From positions 1-29,573 of the forward strand of contig JAYVEP010000163.1 of the NCBI GenBank assembly GCA_043749225.1: a DNA stretch of 29,573 nucleotides, in the 5' to 3' direction. Of the stretch, positions 7,306-15,308 are shown piece by piece. The position numbers were made by a program, and so were the translations under genes. The stretch is from JANXUC01 sp043749225. Its GTDB lineage: Bacteria; Acidobacteriota; Terriglobia; Terriglobales; Acidobacteriaceae. The stretch's first letter is position 1. Every line of letters begins with the position of its first letter. The notes under the pieces were generated by a model. That model worked only from the letters and a program-made list of their open reading frames with translations. It did not search any database and was not told the DNA's origin.

Positions 7306-8586
7306 CTATGCTGACAAGGCCGCCTTCTCAATCTGCTTCAGCCTTTCCGTCAGCAATTCCTGCTCCCGCAGGTTTTGAGTCATTGTGATTGCGCGTTTGA
7401 TTTCCTCACGCGCCTCAGTGAACCTCCCCATCTTCATAAGCAGGTCTCCGCGAACACTGGGGAGCAGATGGTAGCCAGCCAAGGCAGAGTCAGTGCCGAG
7501 CCTGTCTATTGCATCGAGTGCAACGAGTCCAGCGGCAGGGCCTTGCGCCATACCAATGGCGACCGCACGATTCAGTGCCACGATGGGAGACGGGCTGATC
7601 TGCATCAGAGCGTCGTAGAGAAGAACGATTCGCTCCCAATCGGTCTCTTCGGCTGTGCGGACTCGTGTGTGACAGGCAGCAAGCGCTGCCTGCAAAGCAT
7701 AGTTGCCAGCACCACCACCCAGTCTTTGTGCGTGTTCGAGCGCGGCCATTCCTCGCTGAATCTGCGCGTAGTCCCACAAAGAGCGATCCTGATCCCGCAG
7801 CAAAACTGCTTCACCGTTTCGTCCTCTGCGTGCCGCAGTGCGTGACGCGTGTAGTTCCATCAGTGCCAGAAGACCGTGGACCTCAGACTCGTTGGGAAGT
7901 AGCTGCACAAGTATGCGTCCGAGCCGCAGCGCATCGTCGCAGAGTGCAACTCGCATCCATTCTTCCCCCGATGTCGCGGTAAATCCTTCATTGAAAATCA
8001 GGTAGACGACCGAAAGTACGGACTCCACCCTGCGGCGCAACTCCTCCCCGCGCGGCGTCTCAAAGGGAACATGAGCTTCCGAGAGAGTCTTCTTGGCGCG
8101 AAAGATCCGCTGTCCCATGGTCTTCTCAGGCACCAGGAACGCGCGGGCGATCTCCGCCGTAGTGAGGCCACCGATCAGACGCAACGTAAGCGCGATGCGT
8201 CCTTCTACCGCGAGGACCGGATGGCACGCGGTAAAGACAAGCCGCAGGATGTCATCATCGATCACCTGGTCCAATGAGTGCTCCAGCGCATCCGCGAGCT
8301 GCTGCTGTTGAAATTCAAGTTCCCGCGTAATTTCTTCGTGCTTTTGTACGAGCATGCGGCCACGGCGCAAAGAATCGAGAGCGCGGCGCTTGGCCGCCGT
8401 CATCAGCCATGCAGCGGGATTTTCCGGGATACCTTCCTGGGGCCACAGCTCGAGGGCAGTAACGAGAGCGTCCTGGGCTAGTTCCTCTGCAATGCCGATA
8501 TCGTGAGTGACGCGAGCAATGGCGGCGATGAGCCGTGTGGACTCGATCTTCCACACGGCCTCAATCGTCCTGTGAATGTCACTCAT
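7306..8586 (-). CDS. ECF42-type RNA polymerase sigma factor with C-terminal extension
   Basis: 426 residues, far longer than an ordinary ECF sigma factor. Sigma-2 region about 10-75 (AEELAQDALVTALELWP, then NPAAWLMTAAKRRALDSLRR), sigma-4 region about 105-165 (ALTLRLIGGLTTAEIARAFLVPEKTMGQR helix-turn-helix), followed by some 250 residues of helical TPR-like sequence with the motifs LIFNEGFTA and ALNRAVA that mark the ECF42 group. In this group the C-terminal extension replaces an anti-sigma factor. Such sigma factors are almost always next to genes for DGPF/YCII proteins, as here (18 nt upstream of the start). The signal is unknown. Transcription probably starts at the ECF-type promoter near 9017-9043, which would give autoregulation. 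Confidence 0.92.
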   Translation of the reverse strand: MSDIHRTIEAVWKIESTRLIAAIARVTHDIGIAEELAQDALVTALELWPQEGIPENPAAWLMTAAKRRALDSLRRGRMLVQKHEEITRELEFQQQQLADALEHSLDQVIDDDILRLVFTACHPVLAVEGRIALTLRLIGGLTTAEIARAFLVPEKTMGQRIFRAKKTLSEAHVPFETPRGEELRRRVESVLSVVYLIFNEGFTATSGEEWMRVALCDDALRLGRILVQLLPNESEVHGLLALMELHASRTAARRGRNGEAVLLRDQDRSLWDYAQIQRGMAALEHAQRLGGGAGNYALQAALAACHTRVRTAEETDWERIVLLYDALMQISPSPIVALNRAVAIGMAQGPAAGLVALDAIDRLGTDSALAGYHLLPSVRGDLLMKMGRFTEAREEIKRAITMTQNLREQELLTERLKQIEKAALSA

Positions 8587-8604
8587 GCCTTCGTGGCTCT
8601 TCCG

Positions 8605-8961
8605 TTACTTTGCGGCAGGTCGAAAGTGGATCGCTCGCACCTCGACCGGCGTCCGACAGGCGACGACGGCCTTGCGCGCCCACGCCACCGCCTGGTCCAT
8701 GTCAGCGGTTTCCAATATCCAAAAACCACCTACGTGCTCCTTGGTCTCAAGGTACGGCCCGTCGGTGATGAGGACTCCGCCATCGGGTTGCGCCCGCAGC
8801 GACTTCGCGAGCGGTGCGGACGAGAGGCCGCAAGCGAAGTTCCTGACGCCAGCAGCAATCATCTCTTTGTTGAGCGCTGAGATGTCGCGGATCGTGGCTT
8901 CGTCTTCGAGGGACGGGACGTAGTTGTCGGGGTGGTGGATAGCAACCAAAAATTGCGGCAT
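8605..8961 (-). CDS. YCII-related (DGPF-type) protein, ECF42 partner
   Basis: 118-residue ferredoxin-like fold protein of the YCII family. The DGPF signature appears as D67-G68-P69-Y70, followed by ETKEHVGGFWILETADMDQA, which is typical of the ECF42-linked branch. These proteins are thought to be targets, and perhaps effectors, of the adjacent sigma factor; their biochemistry is not established. A strong ribosome-binding site (AGGAGA) lies 7 nt before the ATG. It is the first gene of a two-gene operon with the sigma factor. Confidence 0.9.
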   Translation of the reverse strand: MPQFLVAIHHPDNYVPSLEDEATIRDISALNKEMIAAGVRNFACGLSSAPLAKSLRAQPDGGVLITDGPYLETKEHVGGFWILETADMDQAVAWARKAVVACRTPVEVRAIHFRPAAK

Positions 8962-9016
8962 ATTTTTCTCCTGTAATGATCTTCAGGCGGGCCATTTACC
9001 CTGCCTTCACTATAAC

Positions 9017-9043
9017 GACGAACGGCGGGACAGGAATTCGACA
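9017..9043 (-). promoter_or_regulatory. Candidate ECF42-dependent promoter
   Basis: Minus-strand TGTCGA (9038-9043) and CGTC (9017-9020) are separated by 17 nt, about 55 nt upstream of the YCII start. As recalled from work on Streptomyces ECF42, this sigma group uses TGTCGA at -35 and a CGA/TC-type -10. A start near 9010 gives a leader of about 50 nt. Confidence 0.5.
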
Positions 9044-9359
9044 AGTCGTTGAATAAATTTTAGTTCTTGGCATGCTTTGAGCAATTCGTGGAGGAGCATC
9101 TTGGAAGTAGCTTCTCGGTTTGGAGGGAGGAGTTGAACTCCTCGCCTGTCTCCAGCCGCTTCGCGTCTTCCGCCACCCATAGCGGGCCTGTTCCTGCCCG
9201 CAACGCCGCCCCTAAATTTGGCGTTCTCAGCACGCGAATCGATAATGATAACTCGGCATAGCGGAAGCAGACCGCGAAGGATCACACGTCCGTTTGATTG
9301 TTCCCGGATGACGGGCTACCTGGAAGTAATTAATCTACAGCTGCACTAAGTGCTGCGTG
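9044..9359. other. Intergenic stretch with no recognised gene
   Basis: Between the ECF42 promoter and the stop of the nuclease-like gene. Open frames on either strand lack family features and a good ribosome-binding site. No strong hairpin with a T-tract was seen. Confidence 0.5.
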
Positions 9360-9965
9360 CTACTGACGCGGAACTTCCGGTCCGTTGATCAGTCGTTGTG
9401 TGTTTGCAACCGCCGCTTCTTCCTCCGGCTCCAGATACAGATTCCCCTCCTGCTCGGCAGACTCCACGCCCTCCGGCAGAACTCCTCCGTTGTAGCTCGC
9501 CAGCCGATTTTTCCATTTCAGAAAATCCGTAATACTCTGCGGCTCGATACGAACTTCCACCCTTCGCAAACTCGCGAGAAGTAAGTTCATCTCATACTTC
9601 ATTCCCTGCGCCGCACGCAGACTCTTAGGCGACGACGGCTTCACCATGCGCACCTTGCCACGTTCGCATTCCAGCAGCCCCCACCCTTCCGGAAGCTCTT
9701 CAACCCGCAGCAGCCCCGGTGCCGTCATGTAAAATCTTTCACAGCCAAGCCCATTCTCCGGCTTCTGCCGAAAGGACTTAGCCCGGTCAGCCAGGAAGTC
9801 CGACCGCGAGACCTTGCATTCCACCACTACCGAATGTTGGGTCCGCTTCCAGCCAATGGCGTCTGGCATCTCGCCGCTGGCGCAGGCCTGCTCCGACAGG
9901 ACCACGCTACAGCGGTAACGGCGCAGCCAGGCAATCGCCCTTTGAACCAATTGAGTGTGTGTCAT
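9360..9965 (-). CDS. PD-(D/E)XK nuclease-like protein (MmcB-like)
   Basis: 201 residues. The N-terminal 100 show the PD-(D/E)XK nuclease core: an N-terminal helix with a conserved Glu25, then P34-D35, a beta strand and E49-C50-K51, followed by SRSDFLAD, a pattern seen in MmcB-type and related small repair nucleases. The remaining half (about 110-201) is charged and acidic toward the C-terminus and not recognised. All metal-ligand positions are present, so it may be active on DNA. It stands alone on the minus strand. The ribosome-binding site is weak and distant (GAGGAAA about 14 nt upstream). Assignment to a specific nuclease family is tentative. Confidence 0.7.
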   Translation of the reverse strand: MTHTQLVQRAIAWLRRYRCSVVLSEQACASGEMPDAIGWKRTQHSVVVECKVSRSDFLADRAKSFRQKPENGLGCERFYMTAPGLLRVEELPEGWGLLECERGKVRMVKPSSPKSLRAAQGMKYEMNLLLASLRRVEVRIEPQSITDFLKWKNRLASYNGGVLPEGVESAEQEGNLYLEPEEEAAVANTQRLINGPEVPRQ

Positions 9966-10021
9966 AAACCTGGAATTTCCTCGGCAACTTTCCCTTTTTC
10001 GCGAGAAGTGTTCTTGGTAGA

Positions 10022-10194
10022 GCGGCGCTTTAGCGCCGCGTTAGCGTATGAAACTTACCGGGGTTTAGCCCCTGCGGTAACCATTCCCCTTAGCTCCTCG
10101 GCAACCCCTCGGGGTTACAAGCCTAAGCAGCTACCAGACCCAAGGCAATTCTCCCGGAAACCACCCTTCCACGCGAGTAGCGCCTTCGCTACTC
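10022..10194. repeat. Cluster of four intergenic hairpins
   Basis: Perfect or near-perfect short palindromes: 10022-10039 (7-bp stem GCGGCGC, TTTA loop); 10057-10078 (GGGG/CCCC core extended by ACC/GGT with a small bulge); 10103-10116 (AACCCC/GGGGTT); 10175-10194 (8-bp stem GAGTAGCG, CCTT loop). None has a T-tract. They fill the divergent region between the nuclease-like gene and the PilZ protein gene. Confidence 0.7.
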
Positions 10195-10262
10195 CCCTGC
10201 CATTACCTCCGTAACTAACTGAAGACACGGCATTAGCCTTACCCTACTTGGGCGAGAGGCGT

Positions 10263-13052
10263 ATGTCTATATCTGCCCAAGAACCGGGTCGTTCGCGCGG
10301 CACTTCCGCCGTGGCGTTCGTCCACAGCCTCAACATTCTCGTGAAATACGCAAGAATGTACGGCCTTGATCACAAGCGCACCGAAGGTGCATTCGATACC
10401 ACATGGAACGAACTGCAGCAGTCTTTGCCCAGCACTGGCAGCAACGGTTTCCTGCTCGGAGTGAACGGACACCGGCTCTTACTGGATGGTCTGCCGCTCG
10501 AAACAGGTCAGGCCGAGCGTAGCTTTGCCCAGCTGCTGTCTGCAGCTGGACTCGCCAGCATCCACTTCGCACCCGACGTTAAGGCCGAAGATTTGGCGCG
10601 CTTAGTCCGCGCTTTCGCCGTGGGTGGTTCCAAGGCGCAAGATCTCTCGAAATCCATCAAGGAAGCTCTGGGAGCCGACAATACAAGAATCAAGATTAAC
10701 GAGGTAAAGTTTGTCGCCGCCGATCCTCTCACCGGCGATGTATCGATTGCGGCTCAGATCGCCGCGCAGACGCTCGGCCCAGAATTCAAGAATTGGTTGA
10801 ATGATCCACAGAAACTCTTGCAGTTGATTGCAGCTTCGGAAGGCGCCAATCGCGGAGGAGCTGGCAGTCCTGGTTCAGCACCGTTAGGTCCAGGAGTTAG
10901 CGGCCCCGGCGGCGGGTTTGCCGGCCCGGGGGATGGAAGCAACGGTGGCTTCCCCGCTCCAACTGGCGCAGTAGCTGGTAGCGGCCTCATGACTAACATG
11001 GCGGCAGGCGGCGTGGCTGGAAGCGCAACCGCTGCAGCTCTCGCTTACAGCACCACGGTTCCCTTGCAGGAAGAGGAGGTCGTACAGGCTATTCGCCTGC
11101 TCACACGCTTCGGTGAAGCTTCGCAAACGGCGGAACCCAAAACCGAAGACCTCCGGAAAGAAATCGAAAACACTAGTCCGAATGCTCGCCTGAATTTACA
11201 AGGTCTGCTCTCGAACCTGGCAGCCACGGTCGGCAACCAGGAAACCGATCAGAACATGCTGATGAAGGCCGCTGAGCACATGGCCATCCGTTTTGCCATG
11301 GAGAAATACCAGCGCGGCGACGTCAAAGTCAATGCCGTCCACCAGATGCTGGAGCACATGAGCCGGCAGATGGAACGCCTGCGCTCCGTCCTCCGCCTAC
11401 AGGAAGACAAGATGGGCAAGGCGGGCATCCTGGTCGAATCGCACGCCGACATCATGGACCGCATGTTCTGGGCAGAAGTGCCCGAATCCGGTAAGCGCAG
11501 CGTGTTGATGTCGAACGAAGCCGCCTGCGTTCCGCCGCGCAACGTGCGCCAGTTCCTGGAGACTCTGATTGAACGCAACGACTTAGATGCCGCCGAAAAC
11601 ATCCTGCGCAACTACTTCAATTGCCTCGACAGCAAAGACAATGAAGTTCGCCGCAAGACCGCGATCGGCCTCAGTCAACTGTCCGACCTGTACGCCACAG
11701 TCGGCAAGGATCTACTGGTTGACGCCATCAAGCGCGCTGGCGATCAGGTTCGCACCGATCAAGAGGGTGAATTACAAAGTTTGATGAGCGCCGCCTTCGT
11801 TCGCTTGAGCCAGGAAGCCAGCACCCGTCGTCAATACGGCGCCCTGGAACAGGTTCTGGATTCCCTCCAAGCGATTGCGAAGGATCGCCCGCTGTTCGCC
11901 AAAGATATGGCGCCCCGCATCGGCGTGGAAAACCGCCTTCCCGACTTCATCGAAGAAGCTCTGCGCCTGGACGAAGTTCCCCGTCAGCTAGTCGGGGTCT
12001 TCCGCCGCACGCCGGAAGCCTCCGTTGATCACCTCGCGGACCGCTTCTACCGCTGCTTGACGCGCCAGGAATGCGACCGCGTCGTCGACCTGGTCAAGGG
12101 CCTCGAAGGCACTGCTTTGGAGCAGATGCGCCACATCCTTCGACTCGGCCAGCCCAGCAAGGCTGCCGCCGTTGTGGGCCTGCTCAGCCGCCTGGATGTG
12201 GGCACACTTCTCGAACTCCTGCCCGCACGGATGCAGGACATGAACCGCTTCTTCCAGGACATGATCGTGCGCCAGATCGCCTATGGCGCAGCGCCAGATC
12301 GTGGCCGTACGCTGCTGGAACTGCTGGAACTGCTCGACCCCAGCGTACTTCCTATGGCAATCGACGAAATTGGCATGAGCGGCGACGCAAGCGCTGCCGG
12401 AGCCTGCATCGCTATGGCGCAAGCCGGTGAAGCGCAGGGCCGTTCCCCGTTCCTGCAGATTAAAGCTCTGGAAACCCTTGGCCGCCTGCGCGAGCAGGAT
12501 GCCACTCCAATCCTGCGCGGATTGCTGGAAGCCCGCAAGATGTTCAAGTGGACCTACCACCGCGAGATTCGCGTGGCGGCCGCGCAAGCGCTGGCCAAGA
12601 TCGATCCTCGCTACGGCAGCCAGATCATGTCAGAAACGGGTCTGGAAGCGGCAGAATTGGCCCTGGCGCCCCTGGAACCGGCTCCGGCATGTCCGTGGGT
12701 CCGCCAGCGTCGCTATGAGCGCCTGGTGCTCGCCAAGGCCGTTACGGGCACCCTCAGCAGCTCGTGGGGTAAGTGCGCAGTGCAGATTCGGGAAATGAGT
12801 ATGGGCGGAGGCCTCGCCACCAAGGAAGACGGTGTCCGCATTAGCTCGGAAGGCACCCTGGAATTCTCGGTGGGTATGCGGCACGTAAAGGCTCAAGTCA
12901 TTTTGAGACGCGCCAAGCAACAGGAATTCGGCTACGAAATCGTGAATATCGACCTCGACGGCCGCTCCAAAATCCGCCGCCTGCTGGTCGAAACCATGGA
13001 AAAGGCTCCAGAAACCCGTGGCAAAGAGTGGGACGGGAATCGTAAGGGCTAG
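10263..13052 (+). CDS. Large HEAT-like repeat protein with C-terminal PilZ domain
   Basis: 929 residues. The N-terminal about 190 form an alpha/beta module (VHSLNILVKYARMYGLDHKR, then a TLL-type core) resembling the N-termini of other bacterial regulators. A Gly/Pro/Ala-rich linker follows (about 195-260). About 265-800 is helical, with HEAT-like pairs such as IRVAAAQALAKIDP and VRRKTAIGLSQLSD. The last 110 residues (about 811-910) are a PilZ domain with an RRYER (RxxxR) motif and EMSMGG in place of the usual (D/N)xSxxG, so c-di-GMP binding is plausible but the acidic first position is atypical. No signal peptide or membrane helix is seen. Start: ATG at 10263 with GAGAGG 3 nt upstream; a TTG at 10248 is the alternative. 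Single gene; function unknown, likely a scaffold responding to c-di-GMP. Confidence 0.85.
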   Translation: MSISAQEPGRSRGTSAVAFVHSLNILVKYARMYGLDHKRTEGAFDTTWNELQQSLPSTGSNGFLLGVNGHRLLLDGLPLETGQAERSFAQLLSAAGLASIHFAPDVKAEDLARLVRAFAVGGSKAQDLSKSIKEALGADNTRIKINEVKFVAADPLTGDVSIAAQIAAQTLGPEFKNWLNDPQKLLQLIAASEGANRGGAGSPGSAPLGPGVSGPGGGFAGPGDGSNGGFPAPTGAVAGSGLMTNMAAGGVAGSATAAALAYSTTVPLQEEEVVQAIRLLTRFGEASQTAEPKTEDLRKEIENTSPNARLNLQGLLSNLAATVGNQETDQNMLMKAAEHMAIRFAMEKYQRGDVKVNAVHQMLEHMSRQMERLRSVLRLQEDKMGKAGILVESHADIMDRMFWAEVPESGKRSVLMSNEAACVPPRNVRQFLETLIERNDLDAAENILRNYFNCLDSKDNEVRRKTAIGLSQLSDLYATVGKDLLVDAIKRAGDQVRTDQEGELQSLMSAAFVRLSQEASTRRQYGALEQVLDSLQAIAKDRPLFAKDMAPRIGVENRLPDFIEEALRLDEVPRQLVGVFRRTPEASVDHLADRFYRCLTRQECDRVVDLVKGLEGTALEQMRHILRLGQPSKAAAVVGLLSRLDVGTLLELLPARMQDMNRFFQDMIVRQIAYGAAPDRGRTLLELLELLDPSVLPMAIDEIGMSGDASAAGACIAMAQAGEAQGRSPFLQIKALETLGRLREQDATPILRGLLEARKMFKWTYHREIRVAAAQALAKIDPRYGSQIMSETGLEAAELALAPLEPAPACPWVRQRRYERLVLAKAVTGTLSSSWGKCAVQIREMSMGGGLATKEDGVRISSEGTLEFSVGMRHVKAQVILRRAKQQEFGYEIVNIDLDGRSKIRRLLVETMEKAPETRGKEWDGNRKG

Positions 13053-13056
13053 GCTT

Positions 13057-13084
13057 CTAGCTGCTAGCTCCTAGCGGCTAGCTA
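13057..13084 (+). repeat. Heptad tandem repeat CTAGCNN x4
   Basis: Four consecutive 7-nt units beginning at 13057, 13064, 13071 and 13078, each CTAGC plus two variable bases. It starts 5 nt after the stop of the PilZ protein gene. CTAGC arms are partly self-complementary, so the array can fold. Confidence 0.75.
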
Positions 13085-13125
13085 AAACGCTGAATCTACT
13101 GCATCCTCGTTCCGCTACCGGGATC

Positions 13126-13156
13126 GTGTAGGGCGAGCATTCCTGCTCGCCGCTCG
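13126..13156 (+). repeat. Dispersed hairpin element, copy 1
   Basis: GTGTAGG followed by a perfect palindrome with stem GGCGAGCA/TGCTCGCC and a TTCC loop. Consensus GTGTAGGGCGARCATTCCTG then YTCGCCGC. Other copies: 15586-15618 and 18099-18126 (minus orientation), 19432-19461 and 27581-27614. Confidence 0.75.
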
Positions 13157-13192
13157 CTGCCCACGGCTCCATTCATTCAGGAAAGCGCTAAT

Positions 13193-13284
13193 TCACCACG
13201 GAGACAGAGAGGCACTGAGAAGAACACGTTCGGGTTTGGTTCCCTAAGGGGATTTCTCAGTGTCTCAGTGCCTCCGTGGTGACA
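13193..13284. repeat. Long inverted repeat between convergent genes
   Basis: Arms of about 30 nt: CACCACGGAGACAGAGAGG... from 13194 and its complement ending at about 13282 (CTCAGTGCCTCCGTGGTG). Inside each arm the sequence has an 8-nt period. It lies between the convergent ends of the PilZ gene and atpE and could act as a two-way transcription barrier, though it has no T-tract. Elements of the CACGGAG-type are known to recur between genes in several soil phyla. Confidence 0.75.
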
Positions 13285-13325
13285 CGTCCATACCGGACCA
13301 AAGGCAAAAAGGAACTTCGCTGTGC

Positions 13326-13643
13326 CTACTTAACTTTGATGAAGATGATAAGCAGCGTGTAGAGCGCGAGCGACTCGATCAGCGCCAGCCCAAGGAGTAG
13401 CGCAGTTTGGATGGACCCGCTAGCGCCAGGATTGCGTGCTAGAGCTTCCGCTGCGGAAGCAGTTGCGCGTCCTTGACCAAGTCCACAGAGTCCGGAAGCG
13501 ATCGCCATGCCGATGCAGGCCGCGGCAACTGTCCAGTTCGCCGTAATGTTACTTACAACCGTGCTGCTGGTGGTCTGCGCCATCGCAGGCATCGCAACGG
13601 TCAGGAACGCAAAAAACAGGAACAAATAGCTCAACTTACGCAT
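13326..13643 (-). CDS. atpE: ATP synthase F0 subunit c
   Basis: Forms the rotating membrane ring of F1F0 ATP synthase. 105 residues: a signal-like N-terminal extension (1-22, ending AMAQ) precedes the canonical two-helix hairpin. Helix 1 has the GxGxG pattern (GLCGLGQGRA), the polar loop is Arg70-Asn71-Pro72, and the cation-binding carboxylate is Glu90 in helix 2. Gln57, Glu90, Ser91 and Tyr95 match several ligand positions of Na+-type rings, but the usual Thr after Ser is Leu, so H+ versus Na+ cannot be decided. A strong GAGGAGAG ribosome-binding site precedes the ATG. Last gene of the Z-I-a-c operon. Confidence 0.96.
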   Translation of the reverse strand: MRKLSYLFLFFAFLTVAMPAMAQTTSSTVVSNITANWTVAAACIGMAIASGLCGLGQGRATASAAEALARNPGASGSIQTALLLGLALIESLALYTLLIIFIKVK

Positions 13644-13741
13644 TGTGTACTCTCCTCGTTGCTATGAATTGCCGCTAGTGGGTGGTTGACGTTCACCGTG
13701 CTGACGCCCTCACGCTTGCGGCGGGTAAAGTCTTGAAAACA

Positions 13742-13769
13742 GTTTCGAGTTTCAGGTTTCGAGTTCAAA
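13742..13769 (+). repeat. Heptad tandem repeat GTTTCGA-type x4 between atpB and atpE
   Basis: Four 7-nt units at 13742, 13749, 13756 and 13763: GTTTCGA, a variant, GTTTCGA, and a degenerate GTTCAAA. It lies in the 167-nt spacer inside the ATP synthase operon. Confidence 0.7.
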
Positions 13770-13810
13770 ATCTCATATCCAACCCGAGTTTGTCATTCAT
13801 GAAGCAGACT

Positions 13811-14542
13811 CTAGTGCGCCTCGGCCATGGCTCCGGCAAGATAGATCGTGGTTAGCAAAATGAAAATGTAAGTCTGCAACACCGAGACAGCCATGTGCAT
13901 TCCCAAGAATAGAACCGGTAAGCCAATCGGTACGAGCGAGAAAAAGACGAGTGTCACCATATCGCCCGCAAACATGTTGGCGTAAAGGCGTATGGTTAGC
14001 GACATCATGCGAGCCAGGTGGCTCATGATCTCAATCAAAAACATCAGCGGCGCAAGCCACCAAACCGGGCCGAGAAAGTGCTTAATGTACCCTACCCCGT
14101 GATGCCGCACAGCATGCGCTTGGTAATAAACCCACGCAACTAGAGCGCATCCCAGCGTGACAGTACCCGAAGCCGTTGGCGACTCAAAGCCTGGAACCAG
14201 TCCGATGAGATTGGAAAGTAGGATAAAGAAGCCGAGAACCACCAGAAATGGAGTAAAGCCTTCGCTCCCGTGACCGATGACCTCATGCGACTGGTTCTGG
14301 ATAAAGCCCTCAGCTCCTTCCACGACATGTTGCAGCGCTCCCGGACGATCCACTGAAAAAGAGGCGCGGGCCATGAGAAAGAACGACGTCAACAACACGA
14401 ATACAACCACTTCCATGGCAAACGTATTGTCGATGGGCGCCTGCGGGTGCTTGGCTTGAATATGCAACAGGCCTAACACCGCATTGGCGGGTCCGGCAAA
14501 GAACCGGTTCAGGAGTTCAGTAATCCAAAGTTGTTCTGGCAT
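13811..14542 (-). CDS. atpB: ATP synthase F0 subunit a
   Basis: Stator subunit that forms the two half-channels for ions beside the c-ring. 243 residues with five to six membrane helices. The essential Arg185 lies in SLTIRLYANMFAGD, the family signature. The conserved PxxLxxE-type segment (PLMFLIEIMSHLARMM) precedes it and the GLP/Q-rich last helix (SVLQTYIFILLTTIYLAGA) ends the protein. Second structural gene of the operon, 33 nt after atpI. No clear Shine-Dalgarno precedes the ATG, so translation may depend on coupling. Confidence 0.96.
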   Translation of the reverse strand: MPEQLWITELLNRFFAGPANAVLGLLHIQAKHPQAPIDNTFAMEVVVFVLLTSFFLMARASFSVDRPGALQHVVEGAEGFIQNQSHEVIGHGSEGFTPFLVVLGFFILLSNLIGLVPGFESPTASGTVTLGCALVAWVYYQAHAVRHHGVGYIKHFLGPVWWLAPLMFLIEIMSHLARMMSLTIRLYANMFAGDMVTLVFFSLVPIGLPVLFLGMHMAVSVLQTYIFILLTTIYLAGAMAEAH

Positions 14543-14575
14543 TTTGATATAGGAAGACTGAGTTCTGGGTATCGA

Positions 14576-15082
14576 TCAAGACTTGTATTCATCGGAACGA
14601 GGGGCCGGTCGAACTGCAACCAGAACCACGTAGGCGGCTTCCATGAAAATCGCCAGAACGGGGACAAACAATCCGCCCAGAAACCCATGAAACGCCACGG
14701 GATAACTAGTAAATATAACATAGGCTCCGAGAGCGATCAAAGCAAAACGGGTTATGAAACGGAGTACCACGCGGGGTCTGGACGCATGGATTCCGCCCAG
14801 AGTAATGGCATCGGCCAGGGCCGCCACGGTGCTTTTGAGCCAGAGGAAATTGATCCACGCAACCGCAGCGCCCGCTAAAAATCCCAGCGCCAAGCCGCGG
14901 GTTCCCTTCCACAAAAGCACCAAGGCGATTGCCGCCGACGCAAGAGGAATGAATTTCTGTATGCGCCGCAGTGAATCGGCGAAGAGCGCGTCGCTGGCGG
15001 GATCGGAGGGCAGCGGTGGGTCTGGAAAATCTGGAACTGCCGACTCTGCGTCTCGAACTTCGCTCGCCAAGTCCTCAGCCAT
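14576..15082 (-). CDS. atpI: ATP synthase subunit I-like membrane protein
   Basis: 168 residues. An acidic, Pro-rich cytoplasmic N-terminus (1-40) is followed by four hydrophobic segments (about 47-60, 66-84, 107-124, 130-155) in the arrangement of the ATP-synt_I family, which helps assemble the c-ring or supplies Mg2+. The conserved GFLAGAAVAWINFLWLK segment sits in the second helix. Its ATG overlaps the end of atpZ by 8 nt, so the two are translationally coupled. Sequence in this family is poorly conserved, so the call rests on topology and position. Confidence 0.8.
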   Translation of the reverse strand: MAEDLASEVRDAESAVPDFPDPPLPSDPASDALFADSLRRIQKFIPLASAAIALVLLWKGTRGLALGFLAGAAVAWINFLWLKSTVAALADAITLGGIHASRPRVVLRFITRFALIALGAYVIFTSYPVAFHGFLGGLFVPVLAIFMEAAYVVLVAVRPAPRSDEYKS

Positions 15083-15308
15083 TGTCGTCCGCTTTGGAGA
15101 CTGTGCGAATCAGTTCGATAAAACCAGCCACAATCCCGAGAAGCAGCCCTGCGAGGTAGAGCCAGGTGGTATGGAACAGGCGGTCCGCGCCGACTCCGAC
15201 GAGCCAACCCACGACCGTCGCTGCGGGGAGCGCGAAGCCAATCTGGCTGTACTTGGCCAGGGTTACCAGGAAGCTGCGTTCCTGCTCGGATTGGTCATCT
15301 TTCGGCAT
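15075..15308 (-). CDS. atpZ: AtpZ/AtpI-type small membrane protein of the ATP synthase operon
   Basis: 77 residues from this start, with two membrane helices (about 20-40 and 46-64) and the GxxxPAATVVGWLVGVGADR and GLLLGIVAGF motifs of the F0F1-ATPase-assembly (PF09527-like) family. First gene of the operon. The chosen ATG begins MPKDDQSEQ. An in-frame ATG at 15341 would add 11 unconserved residues; neither has a clear ribosome-binding site, so the start is uncertain. Confidence 0.8.
   Translation of the reverse strand: MPKDDQSEQERSFLVTLAKYSQIGFALPAATVVGWLVGVGADRLFHTTWLYLAGLLLGIVAGFIELIRTVSKADDNG

Noticed and set aside
9010..9285. Minus-strand open frame upstream of the YCII gene
   Set aside because: Covers the promoter region, has no family features and no good ribosome-binding site.
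4452..13284. CRISPR interpretation of the spacer repeats
   Set aside because: Units are 7-15 nt, contiguous, with no spacers of regular length and no cas genes.
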